Of a stretch of DNA of 64,000 nt, positions 32,346-45,700 are shown piece after piece (the stretch's first letter is position 1; every line of letters begins with the position of its first letter). Position numbers and translations under genes: made by a program. The notes beneath the pieces are model-generated. The model saw nothing but the letters and a program-made list of their open reading frames with translations. It did no database searches and had not been told where the DNA came from. The stretch is from Anaspis maculata (Eukaryota > Arthropoda > Insecta > Coleoptera > Scraptiidae): NCBI GenBank assembly GCA_949128115.1, contig OX421965.1, positions 37,257,681 through 37,321,680 on the forward strand, written 5' to 3'.

Positions 32346-32731
32346 ACAGGGTGACTCAAATGTGTCGGACCACCTTGAAAATGTGTCAAACAGGAAAGTA
32401 TAGTTGAATGATAAAAAACCGTTGAAAAACTGTGGGTCTTTAAATTTTGAAATTACGGAAGGGTCTTTCAAGCTCTTCTATTTTCGTCAATTTAAAATAT
32501 TTTGGTGAACTGCTTTTGGCAAAGTAATAAGTAGGTACAAAATATCAACCACTGAATGTGTATCGAATTCCTGCTTTCTATACAGGGTGGGTCATAAACT
32601 ACAAAAATTCAGTTTCCCGAAAAAAAAAACAGAAGTAAATGAATTGTTTGAAAATCGATTTTTCCCCAATCCCTTGACATGTCAGCAACAACGTGTTGAA
32701 GAAATGACTCAACTATTACGAGAACACCCTG
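32346..32731. repeat. CAGGGTG termini at 32346 and 32583, CACCCTG at 32731
   Basis: All three ends adjoin TA. The arms do not pair with one another convincingly, so these are remnants of at least two elements. Confidence 0.5.
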
Positions 32732-33759
32732 TAATGTAATCTGAAGTACTCTAATAAAATATAATCTGGAACAATAGCTATTGTCTTACATGGAACTTAA
32801 TATACAGACAAAACTGAGATATTCCAATATTCAAAATTATATATTAGTATAAATAATATTTGTGTGAAATGGTACAATAATTTCAGCCGATATTTAGACT
32901 ATGATAGGTGTTCATGCGTGATGATGGGATTGTTTGTGCTCTAGTAACTGGATTGCTTAGTCTGGGCACTGTATAAATTATAATAATTCAACACTACAGG
33001 ATATACATCCATCTGCAGAATTACTTCAATAGCAATAATTCACTATAGTTATGTATATTAGGTATTGCAAATTTGCTCAATTGACCCTGAGAGTTCTTTG
33101 TATTAGCAACTAAAGTAGGAACTAGGTACGGTATACACTACAGGGTGGAACTAGAGACTATAGGATTTCTTTCAGCAGCGGTCAAGATTGACTTTCAATA
33201 TTTTCTGTGGAAATTGTTGGTTATCCTTGCAAGGGTAATACCTATCATATCCTTGGAATAGGAGTTGATATCCTTGAAAATAATTGCGTTATTTTATAAT
33301 AAAAAGTACAGTTCACCTGTCACCTGATAGTTACTTTGTGGTACCTAAATGCAAATGAGTAGAATCTGAGAAAAATATTTTACATATTTTCAGCTTCTCT
33401 CCCCCCTTTTCAATTCCCATAAATTATCTGAAGGAGAAAAGTGGTATGTTTTGAGTGACACCTTAGTGAAAACTTTTATTCCTCAGTCAACTGAGTTGAG
33501 GTGGGTGCGAAAAGGTTAAAGATAAAAATACACATTCAAATAAAAATTTGACAATGCGTGTACAACAATGATCGAAATATCTCCCTGCTCTGGCTAAGTC
33601 GAAATCTTTTTGCTCGAAAAAAAAATTTGTTCAAGTGAATCAACCTCTATGGATTTCTATTTAGAAAAGTTACAATTTGATTTCTGATGTACTAACAAAA
33701 ACAATTTGTTCTAGATTATATACTGACAAAGAAAAGTTCCTGAACCTCCAAAAATCATA
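32732..33759. other. Upstream of the 148-aa secreted protein gene
   Basis: A lone CAGGGTGGAAC terminus at 33141 is followed by a block (GGAGTTGATATCCTTGAAAA) shared with 28070-28286. No promoter motif could be assigned to the gene that follows. Confidence 0.4.
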
Positions 33760-36700
33760 ATGTATGGCAAAATTATCGTTTTCGTTTGCATAGCAGCCTG
33801 CGCTACAGCCAGCGCCCTACCCGCCGCAACCAAAGAACAATTAGACAAGGTAAGATTGTTTTTGCATTTTCATCAAACACTTATTCTATCATTTTTGATA
33901 ATGCAAACAGGGTGGAATAATATGTTTTTCGAAGCTTACCACTGGTATCTCAGAAACAGTGAGAGATACCAGGATACATTACACAAATGATATGCAATTT
34001 TGAGACGATCTCGAATTTTTGAAGAAGATAACAATATCTTCTACTTTTCTTGAAGTATCTTGAAAAAATTCTGGAAAACTCCGATTTTGAGAATTCACTT
34101 ACACTTACTTACTTAATTACTTACATTACTTTTCCAGTACTGTAGCTATCAGTTTGAAACCTTGTATAGTTTGTAATTGTATGGCATGGACACGCTGATG
34201 ATACCAGTGGCGTACCAGACGGCTGTGAAGGGGCTGATGTGCGATTTTTTACAAAGTCTGATGGTAAACCGTGACTAAAACTTTTTTAGACATGTTTTGT
34301 ATTATTTCTGACCAAATCGTACATTTTGATTCCAAAAATAAGTATGAAATTTTGATAGAGACGTGTTTAAACCTCTTTAAAAAAAACATGATTCTTCTAC
34401 TCTCAAAATTGACGTTTTATAATTCTAGTTCCATCATCGTCCAATGTATATTTATAACTATGATTTTGACTTGAACAGTTTGTTTGGACTATTTCACACA
34501 CAAATATCATTTGCTGAAATTTGTTCACGTTTTCACAGAGTGTCAAGGAAGTCACAAAAAATGTGAAAATTTGAGTCTTGATTGTCAAGTTATCAAATTT
34601 TAAACTAATGCCGATGACACAATACTTTCCCGGCGGTATCCCAGCGAGGTAATGCTTTTGATCGAAGCATAGGACCTTCAAGAAGGGAGATCTGATCGGA
34701 AAATTGAAAGAAAAATATCTACTAGGCTGAGAAAGCATCCTGGAAGACAGACTTTACGTATACAACAATTGAATCTTGGGCTTGTAAAATTCAAGTACTA
34801 TAGTACGGTCAACCCCAGGTGTGATTCGAGTAAGCCATTATTTCCCGAATTTGTCCTTTTCAAGGGCGTCGCGTGGTGAGGCTCCCAGCATGCTCGAATC
34901 ACACTTGGATTGAGCGCACTTTACCTACCCTATGTCCTAGTCTTGAACTGGAAAACCTGAAAGTCATGAAGATGCAATTAAGTATTCAGAAGAAAAACTT
35001 TGCAGGCACAGTAATTTCAAGTCTTCCTTCTCCTGAGATGCGATTACCACTATGCCGCCTGGTAGTTCTTTTGGCACAGTTCGTTCTGATGATCTATATT
35101 ATTTCGAATTGTTTCCACTTTCTCTCTCTTACTTTGAAATTACACTGTATTACCTACTATTATACACCTAACTGAAGTGTTTCTTTTGTTGATGCTTAGG
35201 TGACCGGAGCTGATGTTGCCGCAAACGCCGTTGTCCCAACTGCAACTAATAACGACAGCAAAAAAGCAGATTACGTCGTCGTAGAGAATGCCAGCACTGA
35301 AGACAAGAACAAGGAAGAGCAGCCGCCAGCTTCGACGATAGAAATCAGCGGGATCCAAACGGGATATCAGACGCCCGCTTCGCCGTTGGATCCCGGCACG
35401 CCGTTCAAGCCTCAAAGGGCTGGATCCATGTTCGCTAGACTGATAGACGACATCTTTCAGGTAATTGCTCTAAAGACTTTCCATAAAAGCCAATATTCGG
35501 AATTTGGTGAGCAACACTATCAAGTAAAACTTAACAATGTATCTTGTGTGTCCCAAAGAAAAGTCAAAACTATTACCTATGTAAAACTTAACAATGTATC
35601 TCGTGTGTCCTAAAGAAAAGTTAACCGTCAACGATCTCAGCTATATTTGACATATTTAAGGCGGGTAGGCAGTGTCTGCAAAACTAGGCTGGGTTAAATC
35701 AGAGCGAATTTCATTTCAACCGTTCATTACTTATTGACGTTCGAAAAACGAAAGAAGCATTTATATTTTTTGAATCAGGACAACGAGAGGAATATTTTCC
35801 CAAAGTATCGTAGGTTAAAACGGAATCACCCTGCATGGCAATTTGCATATTCGAACGCCATTTACTCGAAATTATTGTGAGGCCATGTGGAACTCTGTCC
35901 ACGCAAGACGACGAATTCTGATTGATATCCAAATTTATAGCCGATTTATATCTTTTTCAAGGTTCCAGCAAATTTTTACTATCTTTCCTGCATGCACTTC
36001 AATACAAACAGTCATTAGGGTGTCGATCAATGTCCAGTTTTTATTGTCACCGCAACTGCATCACATGGCACGTTCGTAAAACTCCGAATTTCCCTAGAAA
36101 TGTCCAATTCACAAAGCAATGTTTTCCTTACAAATGCCTGCAAATTGCCTAATTCCACCGAAGTATCATATGAAGAAAACAAGATTCACAAGTTTTGCGT
36201 ACGCGTAACATTATTTTACGAGGTGAACTTCTACGACGGCTATTGCAGTTTTCATTTCGAACAAAAGGGTCCTAGCACGATTTTTTTTCTTGTCCCAAAT
36301 GATGTTATGGTAGCCACATAACATCATAAACTGAGTGGTTTTCCGCAAATCTCCATGATTTTTTGTAATTTTTATTTCAATTTAAAACTTAAAAAACTAT
36401 TAGGTAGGCAAATTCTATCCGTTTGGGCTTCAAGCAGGATGATAGAAACGCCTTTGGGTTATTTTGCCCCAAACAGATGAACGCCCTGAGTAGAAGAAAT
36501 TGTATCTTCTCAGTGGCGGAGTGAGGGAGTCCTCAACGTGTGCAAAACACACGAGCTTGTAACCTTAGGGGACCCTTCTACAGTAATACAGTATGATCAA
36601 AAAGTTTCCTCCTCTAGGCAGGCTGTGGCCTGTGGCCTGGCCAAAATCAGCCTCGTTTGCCTGTCAATGGCCGGACCACAGCCTACCTAGAGGAGGGAAG

Positions 36701-39700
36701 TTTTTGATTATACTGTAATATCAACAATAGTGCGGCGGTTAGTGAGAACCGAGGTGAGAACCCAGTGGCGCCGAATAGACCTTTTTGTGTGGCGCTCGCC
36801 ATACCTCAAAATAGGGGGGGGGGGTAAAAGGGAAAAAAAACGGAGGAAGGAAAAAAGGGGAAGAAGGAAGGAAAAGAAGAGGAAGAAAGATTTACCCACC
36901 AAATCATTGGATATTACGATTATTAGGTACCTAAACTGCGCAACAAATATGTTGTCGCAAGGGAAAAATTGGTCCGTCTTTGGACCACAATAACTTTTGA
37001 ATAACGCAAACCATTTCGATAATGTTTTGATGGTTAGCGAGCTCAGTTTTTCCGTTATCCATCTTCAGGAGGTGAAGATCAGGAAGCTCCATAAAAAATA
37101 TCTACAGGGTGAAATGTAAAACAGTACAAAATTTTAGCAAATTCAATGGACCCCCATTTTCAGAATAATTTTTTTTCTCAAATGTAAATGATAGGATCAT
37201 AAAGCGTGATGTTTTGGCTTGCGCCCACTTTTGAAATTTTTGGAATCGGAAGTCTGGTTCTGACTTGATGATTTTTTTTCTCTCTTGGAGGATGCTGATT
37301 TATCCTATCGCTACAAGGAAGACTATGTTAGCCTAGGGAGCCTGTCATCATCAAAAACTAAAATTGACCATCAGCATCAATTTCAGGCGGCCAAAATCAC
37401 AAAGAAAGCTTGTTTCAATTGTGAAAATCTGATCGATTTCAATTTTTAAGGAAAACACCTATGTCGCCCATTTTGAATGGACCCCCTTTTTGAAGCCTTG
37501 ATCAAGGTATTCCGGACGGTCTGCGAGTTAAGTTGCTGAGAACCGTTCAAGCAACAATATTTGTGAATTGCAACCTCCTATCGTCAGAGTAACATAGTCT
37601 TCTTTGTAGGGATAGGATAAATCAGCATTATCCAAGAGAAAAAAATCATGAAGTCAGAACCAGACTTTCGATTTAAAAAATTTCAAAACTGGGTGCAAGC
37701 TTAAACATAACGCTTTATAATCCTTTCATTTGCGTTCGAGAAAAAAAATTATTCTGAAAATGGGGGTCCGTTGAATTTGCTAAAATTTTGTACTGCTTTA
37801 CATTTCACCCTGTAGATATTTTATGTAGAGTTTCCTGATCTTCACCTCCTGAAGGTGAATAACGGAATAACTGAACTCGCTAACCGTCAAAACAGAATCG
37901 AAATGGTTTGTGTCATTCAAAAGTTATTGTGGTTCAAACTCGGACCAATTTTTCCCTCGCGACAACATATTTGTTGCGCAGTTTACATTGAATCTGAATG
38001 ACAAGTTGTTTACGATGTAGGTATACTTTCCGTTTCCCATTTTGTGCCATATTTCAAAAATAATTTTCGATAATGGAAGCTTTTTATCCAGTTTTAAACA
38101 TTTTCACAGACTGACATGGACATTAAACATGTCATGTATGTTCAGTAATTATGGCCAACCTTTGATATACGAATATATAGAATAATAATTTCATACCACT
38201 CTAGATGCAAAAAGGTTTTGATCAGACGGTATTTCAACAGCTAACTGAATGGATTAGGAAAAAATCTTACGATCCCACAAAAAACTTTCAATTTTTGTGC
38301 CTACAGCTACATTACGCTGCACTGCACACTGCACACTACCGTGTGATCCAATCCATTCTGAATTGGAGTAGGCTGTGCCCTGGCAAAAAGCAGCTTTACA
38401 CCCCGGAATTTGACCAGGTCACAGCCTACCCCTATTCGGAATGGTTTGGATCACACGGTAATTATATGGAATGGCAGGTAAGTTAGTAATATTACTCTGA
38501 TTAAAACTGGGGTCCAATTGATGAGGGTCTTGCCTACTTTTACCTACAAACTACGCAGCAATATCTTCTGCCATCAGAGTTCTTACATGAAATTTAGCCC
38601 AAAGGAGTATTTTTGAAGAGATTTAATACAAATTTCGAAATTTGAAAAGATAATGAAATCTATCGACAATTTGGTAGCGTGGCTTCCCATTTTTTGCTTA
38701 TTATTGTTAGTATTATTATTATTCCGAAAAATGTTCCCTGCGGCGCTAACTAAAGGGCTCTCAGATCCACCGGCCCGACCCTTGCGTTGCAATGGGGGGG
38801 GGGGTCTAAAAATTCTTTCGCTATAGTAACTTTTTATGAGTTCGGCGCCACTGTGAGAACCACCTTGCATTTTGTGATAAAAGCATGAAACTTGGCATAT
38901 ACGCTCTACAGATTGTCCTTTACTATATACAAGGTGGACCCACGATGGAACCACCGTGCAGCTGTCAGAATTGATATTTGCCTACGTTTCAGGAGCAAAA
39001 ACTGAAGCCGGTTAGCGAGTTGATACAAAAGTGACGTATATCAATGCAGTAAGAAGTTTCGCAGTGAAACTTCACCAAAAAAAATATCAATATTACTAAA
39101 GGAGGGGGAATGGGAAAGGATAGTTCCAGCCGCAGCACAGATTTTCTTTTTTTTGATGGTTTCGGACGAAATTGACAATTTTCGCAATTTCCCACTAAAT
39201 TCCATCTCTTATTTCAAATGGTGTTGTGATTGCAATTTAAAAGAAATTGATATTGTTTTGTTCAAGAAAAGAACATTGAAGGAAAAAGATCTCAGGCCAC
39301 TTGGACTTTTTTAATGTTGACATTATTTATCCTAGTTCAAGGCATTTAAAATAGAAATCCTTACTGAGTTCACTTCTTTAAAGCTTCTTGCACATGAAAA
39401 TCATGTACGAGACCTGATTTTTACTTTAACAAGATTATGAGGCTCATTTTTTGTTCCTAAAGTCGTAAAAATAATATCCAATAATTTCATGTACGAATGG
39501 AGGTATGCGTGCAAAAACTGCAAAGCTGCGCAGCTTGTGATAAAAGCGTGAAACTAAGCATACATGGTCTATGATTTTTACGATATAAAAGGTGGACCCA
39601 CGACGGAACCGCCGTGCAGCTGTTAGAATCGCCGCGATACGATTGCAGGCATACCTCCGTTCGTAGGTATATGAAAATTATTGGATATCAAGAAACAAAT

Positions 39701-42700
39701 GAGGCTCACGATCATATCAAAATGAAAATCAGGTCTCGTACATAGTTTTCATGTGTAAGAAACTTTGAAGAAGTAAACTAAGTAAATATTTTTATATCGA
39801 ATGCCTTGAACTAGGATAAATATCAAAATTAAAAAAGCCTATTTTTTTTCAAATGTTTTTTTGTTGAACAAAATATAATCTGTTTTTTATTAAATTGTAA
39901 TCACAATACTTCATTTGAAATAAGAAGATGGAGTTTAGTCGAAAACAACACCAAAAAGTTCAAAATTGTCAATTTCGTCCGGAATTATCAAAAAAAGAAG
40001 ATCTGTGCCGCGGCTGAAACTATCCCCTCCCATCCCTCCTCCTTTTATAATATTGACATTTGTTGTGGTGTGGTGAAGTTTTACTGTGAAGTCTAATGAA
40101 TGCATTGATAAATGTCACTTTTGAATCAACTCGATAGCCGGCTTCAGTTTTTGCCCGTGGAACGTAGGCAATTTGCAATTCTGACAGCTGCATGGCGGTT
40201 CCATCGTGAGTCCACCTCGTATATAGTAAAGGACAGTCGTCTGTAGAGTGTATATATCAAGTTTCATGCTTTTATCACAAAATACAAAATGCAAGGTTTC
40301 TGCCTAGATCTTGAGGAATTTAATTTTTAATTGCAATTTTGGAATTGCAAAAATTAAAAAATAAAATAAGAAACTCGCAGTGAATAGGTAAAGACAGTAA
40401 AGACACGGATTAGAAGCTCTTGACGGTAAAGGTGCCGATTTAATTGAGTGTTTTTGTGCATTCAAAATGGAATATCTCGAAAACGGTTGCTCCACTCAAG
40501 GAGAGCCCCGGGAGGTTTTTCCTCCAAAATTGACCGTGAAATCTGAAAAAATGATCATATTCCACAATATACAGCGGCGTCGAAGATATCTGGGTGAAAA
40601 GGAACTCACCCTCTCCCACCTACGCTAGTGAAATCTAAGTACTAGCTTGGTATGTATTTATTTGACGAATATCTAGAAATGGTTCAAAAGTTATTCGGAA
40701 AAAAAAATTTTGCTCAACTTTGAAGGCTTATAGCTTCGTTACTATGCGCTTTAGATATACAGGGTGTTCATTGGAAAGTTGTCACCCCTAAAAACACTGA
40801 AACAAGTTGATTTTTGTTTCAAGGGGGACATCTAGGACACATACTGCCAAGTTTTTATCTTCAACCTCTTCTTCCTCACTCCACCTTACTTTAAAATTTC
40901 AAATAGCATTACGTATCTTGTGATACATCAAATCAAAGGCAATACAATCCTCTTTCCGCCAAACATATTTCTGATTCTTTAAACCATCACCAACCCTTGT
41001 GGAAATCCTTTTTTTTTGTTATTGGAAGGAACAATTTTCCCCTATAAACATCCGATTCTTCAGAAATAGACTTTTCAGCAAAAAACAGGTTGATTTTCAT
41101 TTCAATGGGGTCATCTAAGACGCGTATGTCCAAATTTTCATCTTCAACCCCTTTGTCTACCTACCTTACCTTCCTTCAAAGAGGTGGTTAAAAAGAATTG
41201 GAAATATGAATGACAGAATAAGAATTTTATTGCCTTCGATTTGATGTTTCACGAGATCGATAATGCTATTTGGGGTTTGAAGATGAAAATTTGGTCATAC
41301 GTGTATAAGATGATGGATGCCCTTGAAATAAAAATCGACCTGTTTTTGCTGGGAAGTCTATTTTTCAAGAATCAGGAGTTTGAGGGGAAAAGTTTCCTTT
41401 TAATAACATGATTTATTTTTAGTGGGGTTGGAGGGGGGGAAGGGTGCAAAAAAATTAGAAATAGTCCATCAGGAGCTTATGTAAATAACAAGTAGCAGAG
41501 TCCTTACGGGTGTGAGTCTCATGAGAGCATTTTCGGAGTGCACATGACCTGTAAACAACCTGTAAACAGATTGTCTCAAAACTACCTTACCACAAGAGAT
41601 CATCAATCTTTATGGAAACACGAGTAGTCAATAATAAATTAAAACAACAGAATGGCATCAACCAAAACTAGAGAATGTCCTGAATGAATGAAAATTATAC
41701 CTATATCGATCACAAGCACGGAGCCAGAAGCAGCTTGTTGAACCACAGCGCCGCGACTTGAAAATCGCATCAGCATGTATTATCCGTTTCACCTTTATTT
41801 GCCACCCAGCAAGCCATGATATTGTTTTGTTAGGTTAAGCATACCTACTGACGACAGCTCATGAATTGATTGACAAATTTTGACAACGTCAAATCACAAG
41901 ATGCCGAAAATTATTCCGCACAAGACAAAAATGCAAGTTCTGGGGCATTACCAGTATATTAAACGCCTGCAACAAGACATGGCCCAAAACATGGCAGTGG
42001 GTGCATTTATTTTTGGGGTAAATAGAAACCTACGGTTCCTTCACTCTCAGCTCATGTTTGACTTGGATGAGCTAAGCAATTTTTGTTTTGGTTCATGGAC
42101 AGGGAGCTGGTGCCTAAAAACCTAGTACATACTTGCTTCCTGTCCATCACCTCTATAAAAGCTCATGGTTTTGTTCCCAATTATGCATCCTGGTCCAACA
42201 CCTGGTGGTACTGCGAATAGTTATAGTGGTATTTGCAGCAGATGCAAGGAGTTTCCTCTTCCCCCGGGCTCGGATGTTCAGGGGGTCAAGATTTCGCCCC
42301 CGAATCTTGAAAAACCATTCAGCTGCACCTGCCGTGCCATTTTTCCCTCGTTTGTTCCGGGCTAGGCTCCCAGTCCGAATTTTCTTCCACGGTGCGGCGT
42401 CATCCACGTGTCAGACTGTCAGAGCTACATAACCTTTTTTACCACTTTTATAGTATTATATGAACGAATAAAGAGTATTGATTGATTGATTGATTGAACC
42501 TCCACTGCGTGAAACCACCTGTATGTCTCAGGCGTACCAATGTTACTGAAATTTCTCATAGCTTGTTGCGTGGCAAATAAGGGTGAAACGGATAATAGGT
42601 GCATGCATAAGTATAGATTTCGCATAAAAATAGAGACATTTTCCTTGAGAATGAATCAATTAGGTTGATTTTTTCACGATTTTTTTTTCATTTCTTTCTG

Positions 42701-45700
42701 CAACTTTCGTTCGCTGGATGTATGCATGTATCTAGAACAGTTTGCAAGATTCTTCGATGTAGAAGTTCATACTGTAGCGTTAAAAACCGACAAATGTGAA
42801 ATCAACGGGTGAAACCTTTTCTTAAAAAAAAATTTCTATTGCAATAGAGGAATCAAAATTAGTCTTCTACTAAAAATGTATCTATCAATTTCCGCATATT
42901 TCGTTCGCTGCATGTATACATGTATCTAGAACGGTTCGCAAGATTCCTCTATGCAGAAGTTCACACCGTAGCGTTGAATACCGACTTTTTGAACATTTAA
43001 ATGTTTTTCTTGCAATCGTAAGGTCTGACCAAATATTTTTTGTGCCTATTCCCATCCGCAGACAATCAGCATTAGTTTGCAAAAAAACTGGTACCGTTAC
43101 GAATTTCGTTTAGGAGGAGTTCAGCTACAAGACGGTCAGACGGACAGGCGGACAGTTGGACAGACGAACGGACATCAAAGTGCGGCTGATAGCGTATTTC
43201 CTATACGAAAATGCGCTAAAAAGCATTCCGTGGGATTTTGAATGAAAGAGCATATCGACCATGGTAGGAGGTAGGTTGGTAGGAGATGAAAATTTGGCAG
43301 TATGTGTCTTAGATGTTCCCCTCGAAACAAAAATTAACCTGTTCCGGCGTTTTTCTGTGAAAAATTTTGGCGGCGAGAAATCACGGGTAACAACTTTCCA
43401 AATGAACACCTGTATAGTTTTCAGGACAGGTCCTCTTCTCTTTAGATTTTCTATCGACCCTGGAATTTTTTTCTATTAATAACCTGGACCACTCTGTATA
43501 GATAGATAGATAGATAGATAGACATTTATTAAGGAACCAATTCAGATTAGGTATTTTAACCTCAATATAACAATAAAAATAACAGAACAACAATATCAAA
43601 AAGATTCACATGAATACACAGCACAAGTCAAAAGTGGCTATCATGCCTGCCTCAGAGAAACAAAACAGTCATTGTAAAACATATTACAACATAATAAAAC
43701 AAATCTAGCATCGCATAAGCACTGAGCCCGCAAGGAATTCCTCAATGCTATAAAAACAGTTTTCCTTTAGGAACGACCTGAGCCTCGCACCAAGAGCTCC
43801 CAATGGCAACAATTTCCAGCTCTTGGGTAGTACGTTCAATAATCAAATTGAGATGCCACGAAACGTTGACATAGTGCGCTGGAGTCTGAATCGTGGGGGA
43901 AGTATGAACTTTTTTCTGGTGTTATGAAGGCCTTGGTGAATGAAAAAGTTTTTCTTAGCGTAGAGATAATGCATTCATAGACAAACTGGTTGGTGCACGT
44001 CAATATCCCAAACTGAAGGAAAAACGGTCTGCAGGATACTCGCTGTGTCACCCCAACCATAGCTCCGATAGCATGGTTTAGATGATAGCTTCATTTCTTT
44101 GCCACGGTCAAATATAGCATGGAAAAGAAAATGCGCCGGGCCGTAATGCCCGCTCTATGAAAATTCGCAGCAATCGCAACGCAACCGCAACGCAGAGCGC
44201 AACGTTTCTGATTGGCTCGCAAGGTATTCGCAAAGCCATCGCAACGACGCGAAAGGCTTGCGAGCCAATTAGAAAAGTTGCGCTCTGCGTTGCGGTTGCG
44301 TTGCGTAATTTCATAGAGCGCCCTTAATGTTTTAAAAATAAAATTGATTCTATGGCAAATTTTGAATCTCCAGCCCGTTGCAGTATCCTCATGCGGCCGT
44401 TGTGAACATTTTTGTGGAGAAAATTGTCAATATTGAAGTTTATGGAATGTTAAAATTGACGCAGGTGATATGATTATTCAAATGGCATTGTTGTTATGGA
44501 AACAGATAACTTCCTGCAGAAAGTGCAAAAAAATCGCTACTTTTAGCGCTGGAAGCAAATCCGCGAACAGACAATTTCTTATTACGGTTTAATTTAGAAG
44601 CTTGTAAGAACTTATTTTCCTCAAGTTTGCTTCACCGTCTCATCCCTGTCTGAGGATAGAATAGACGTGAAAAATGCGGATGTGCAGAGAGTAAGGACTC
44701 AGTTATTACCTACCTCCAGCCTCCAGCTGCTTTTACGTACACCGGCAATTATCTTCTACGTAAAGTCTACTTAGCTCGGAGAACACAATGAAATGAAAAT
44801 GGTAGGTTTCTGACGATTCTGCTTTCAAATGAAATAATTTCGCATCAGGTTGCCTATGATTCTTGACAATCTTAGTTCATGTGAAGCCACCAGTAGTTTT
44901 GAGTGTTGATGCCGAGGTTAACGCTAATGCTGCTGAAAGCAAAAGCTCAAACAAAGGTGGATTATAATCGATATTAATGGCTTTCATATTTAACCTTGAT
45001 GATATTCACTCCCTCCCCACTACACGTACACACTGTACCTATACCTTAAGATTCATCCGCATAAAGAATTATCGTGCGGTACTATTGCATAAAGCTAAAC
45101 CATGTAAATAAATGGAATATACAATCATTCAGATACCATACCATACCAAAGTGTGTACCTGTCAGTTGGTGCCGATGTTTGACTTCAACTATTGGTACGG
45201 CACTGACAGTACTGGCAGTCACACAACCAAACCAACCAAACAGCACGCCGATAGGCGCGCGCCTGTCATATTTGACAGTTGGCAGCTGACACTGATGTCA
45301 TGCCACCAATATAACCAAACAAAACTAACTACAAAGTTTCATGGGTTCTAATTGAACTTCCGAAAAGTCCATCTGAATGAATGAACCTTTACTCTCGCCT
45401 TTACTCAATGCTACAAGGCAAATGCACTACAGCGGCACGGCAATGCTCCATCACTGCAAAACCCCTTATGGGAATGTTGTTTCACACTTGATCACTTACA
45501 ACGCCACACCGTGTCGGATTTACGTCATCTTTACTATCAGTAGGCACCTATGACTATATTAATTACCCATATGTGGGTATATTGCTATTGCAGTCAATTA
45601 TTGATTGCATTAACTGTATATCTACTTTCAAAACGTCTAATTACCATCCAATTATCAAGACCTTATTTATATTGTTGTACTAGGTACTCCTACTCGAAGG

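Larger units (their letters stand above)
36763..38853. mobile_element. hAT-type element, 2,091 bp, with nested insertions
   Basis: TIRs CAGTGGCGCCGAA and TTCGGCGCCACTG are flanked by the perfect 8-bp duplication TGAGAACC (36755-36762 and 38854-38861). Both ends carry poly-G runs (near 36810 and 38795). No transposase was recognised. The element contains the palindrome at 36932-37985 and the MITE at 38339-38458, so its own length before insertions was about 0.9 kb. Confidence 0.85.
41490..43223. repeat. Dispersed repeat B, copy interrupted by a TIR element
   Basis: Matches 23205-24178 throughout except for the 816-bp insertion at 41780-42595. GACGGACAGGCGGACAG remains of the satellite at 43131-43170. 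Confidence 0.8.
40760..43412. repeat. CAGGGTG palindromic element split by nested insertions
   Basis: Ends CAGGGTGTTCATTGGAAAGT and ACTTTCCAAATGAACACCTG, flanked by TA. The left part (40760-41470) is internally inverted around 41130. Dispersed repeat B (41490-43223) sits between left and right parts. Original length without insertions was about 0.9 kb. Confidence 0.8.

Noticed and set aside
41880..42432. Two open frames within the 816-bp TIR element
   Set aside because: No transposase motif or other domain, and the second overlaps a probable LINE 3-prime end.
44886..44970. Exon-like stretch (VKPPVVLSVDAEVNANAAES...) ending in a stop
   Set aside because: It resembles the Ala/Asn/Lys-rich exon 2 of the 148-aa gene, but joining it to exon 2 (phase 0) gives an immediate stop, and no other upstream exon in the right phase was found.
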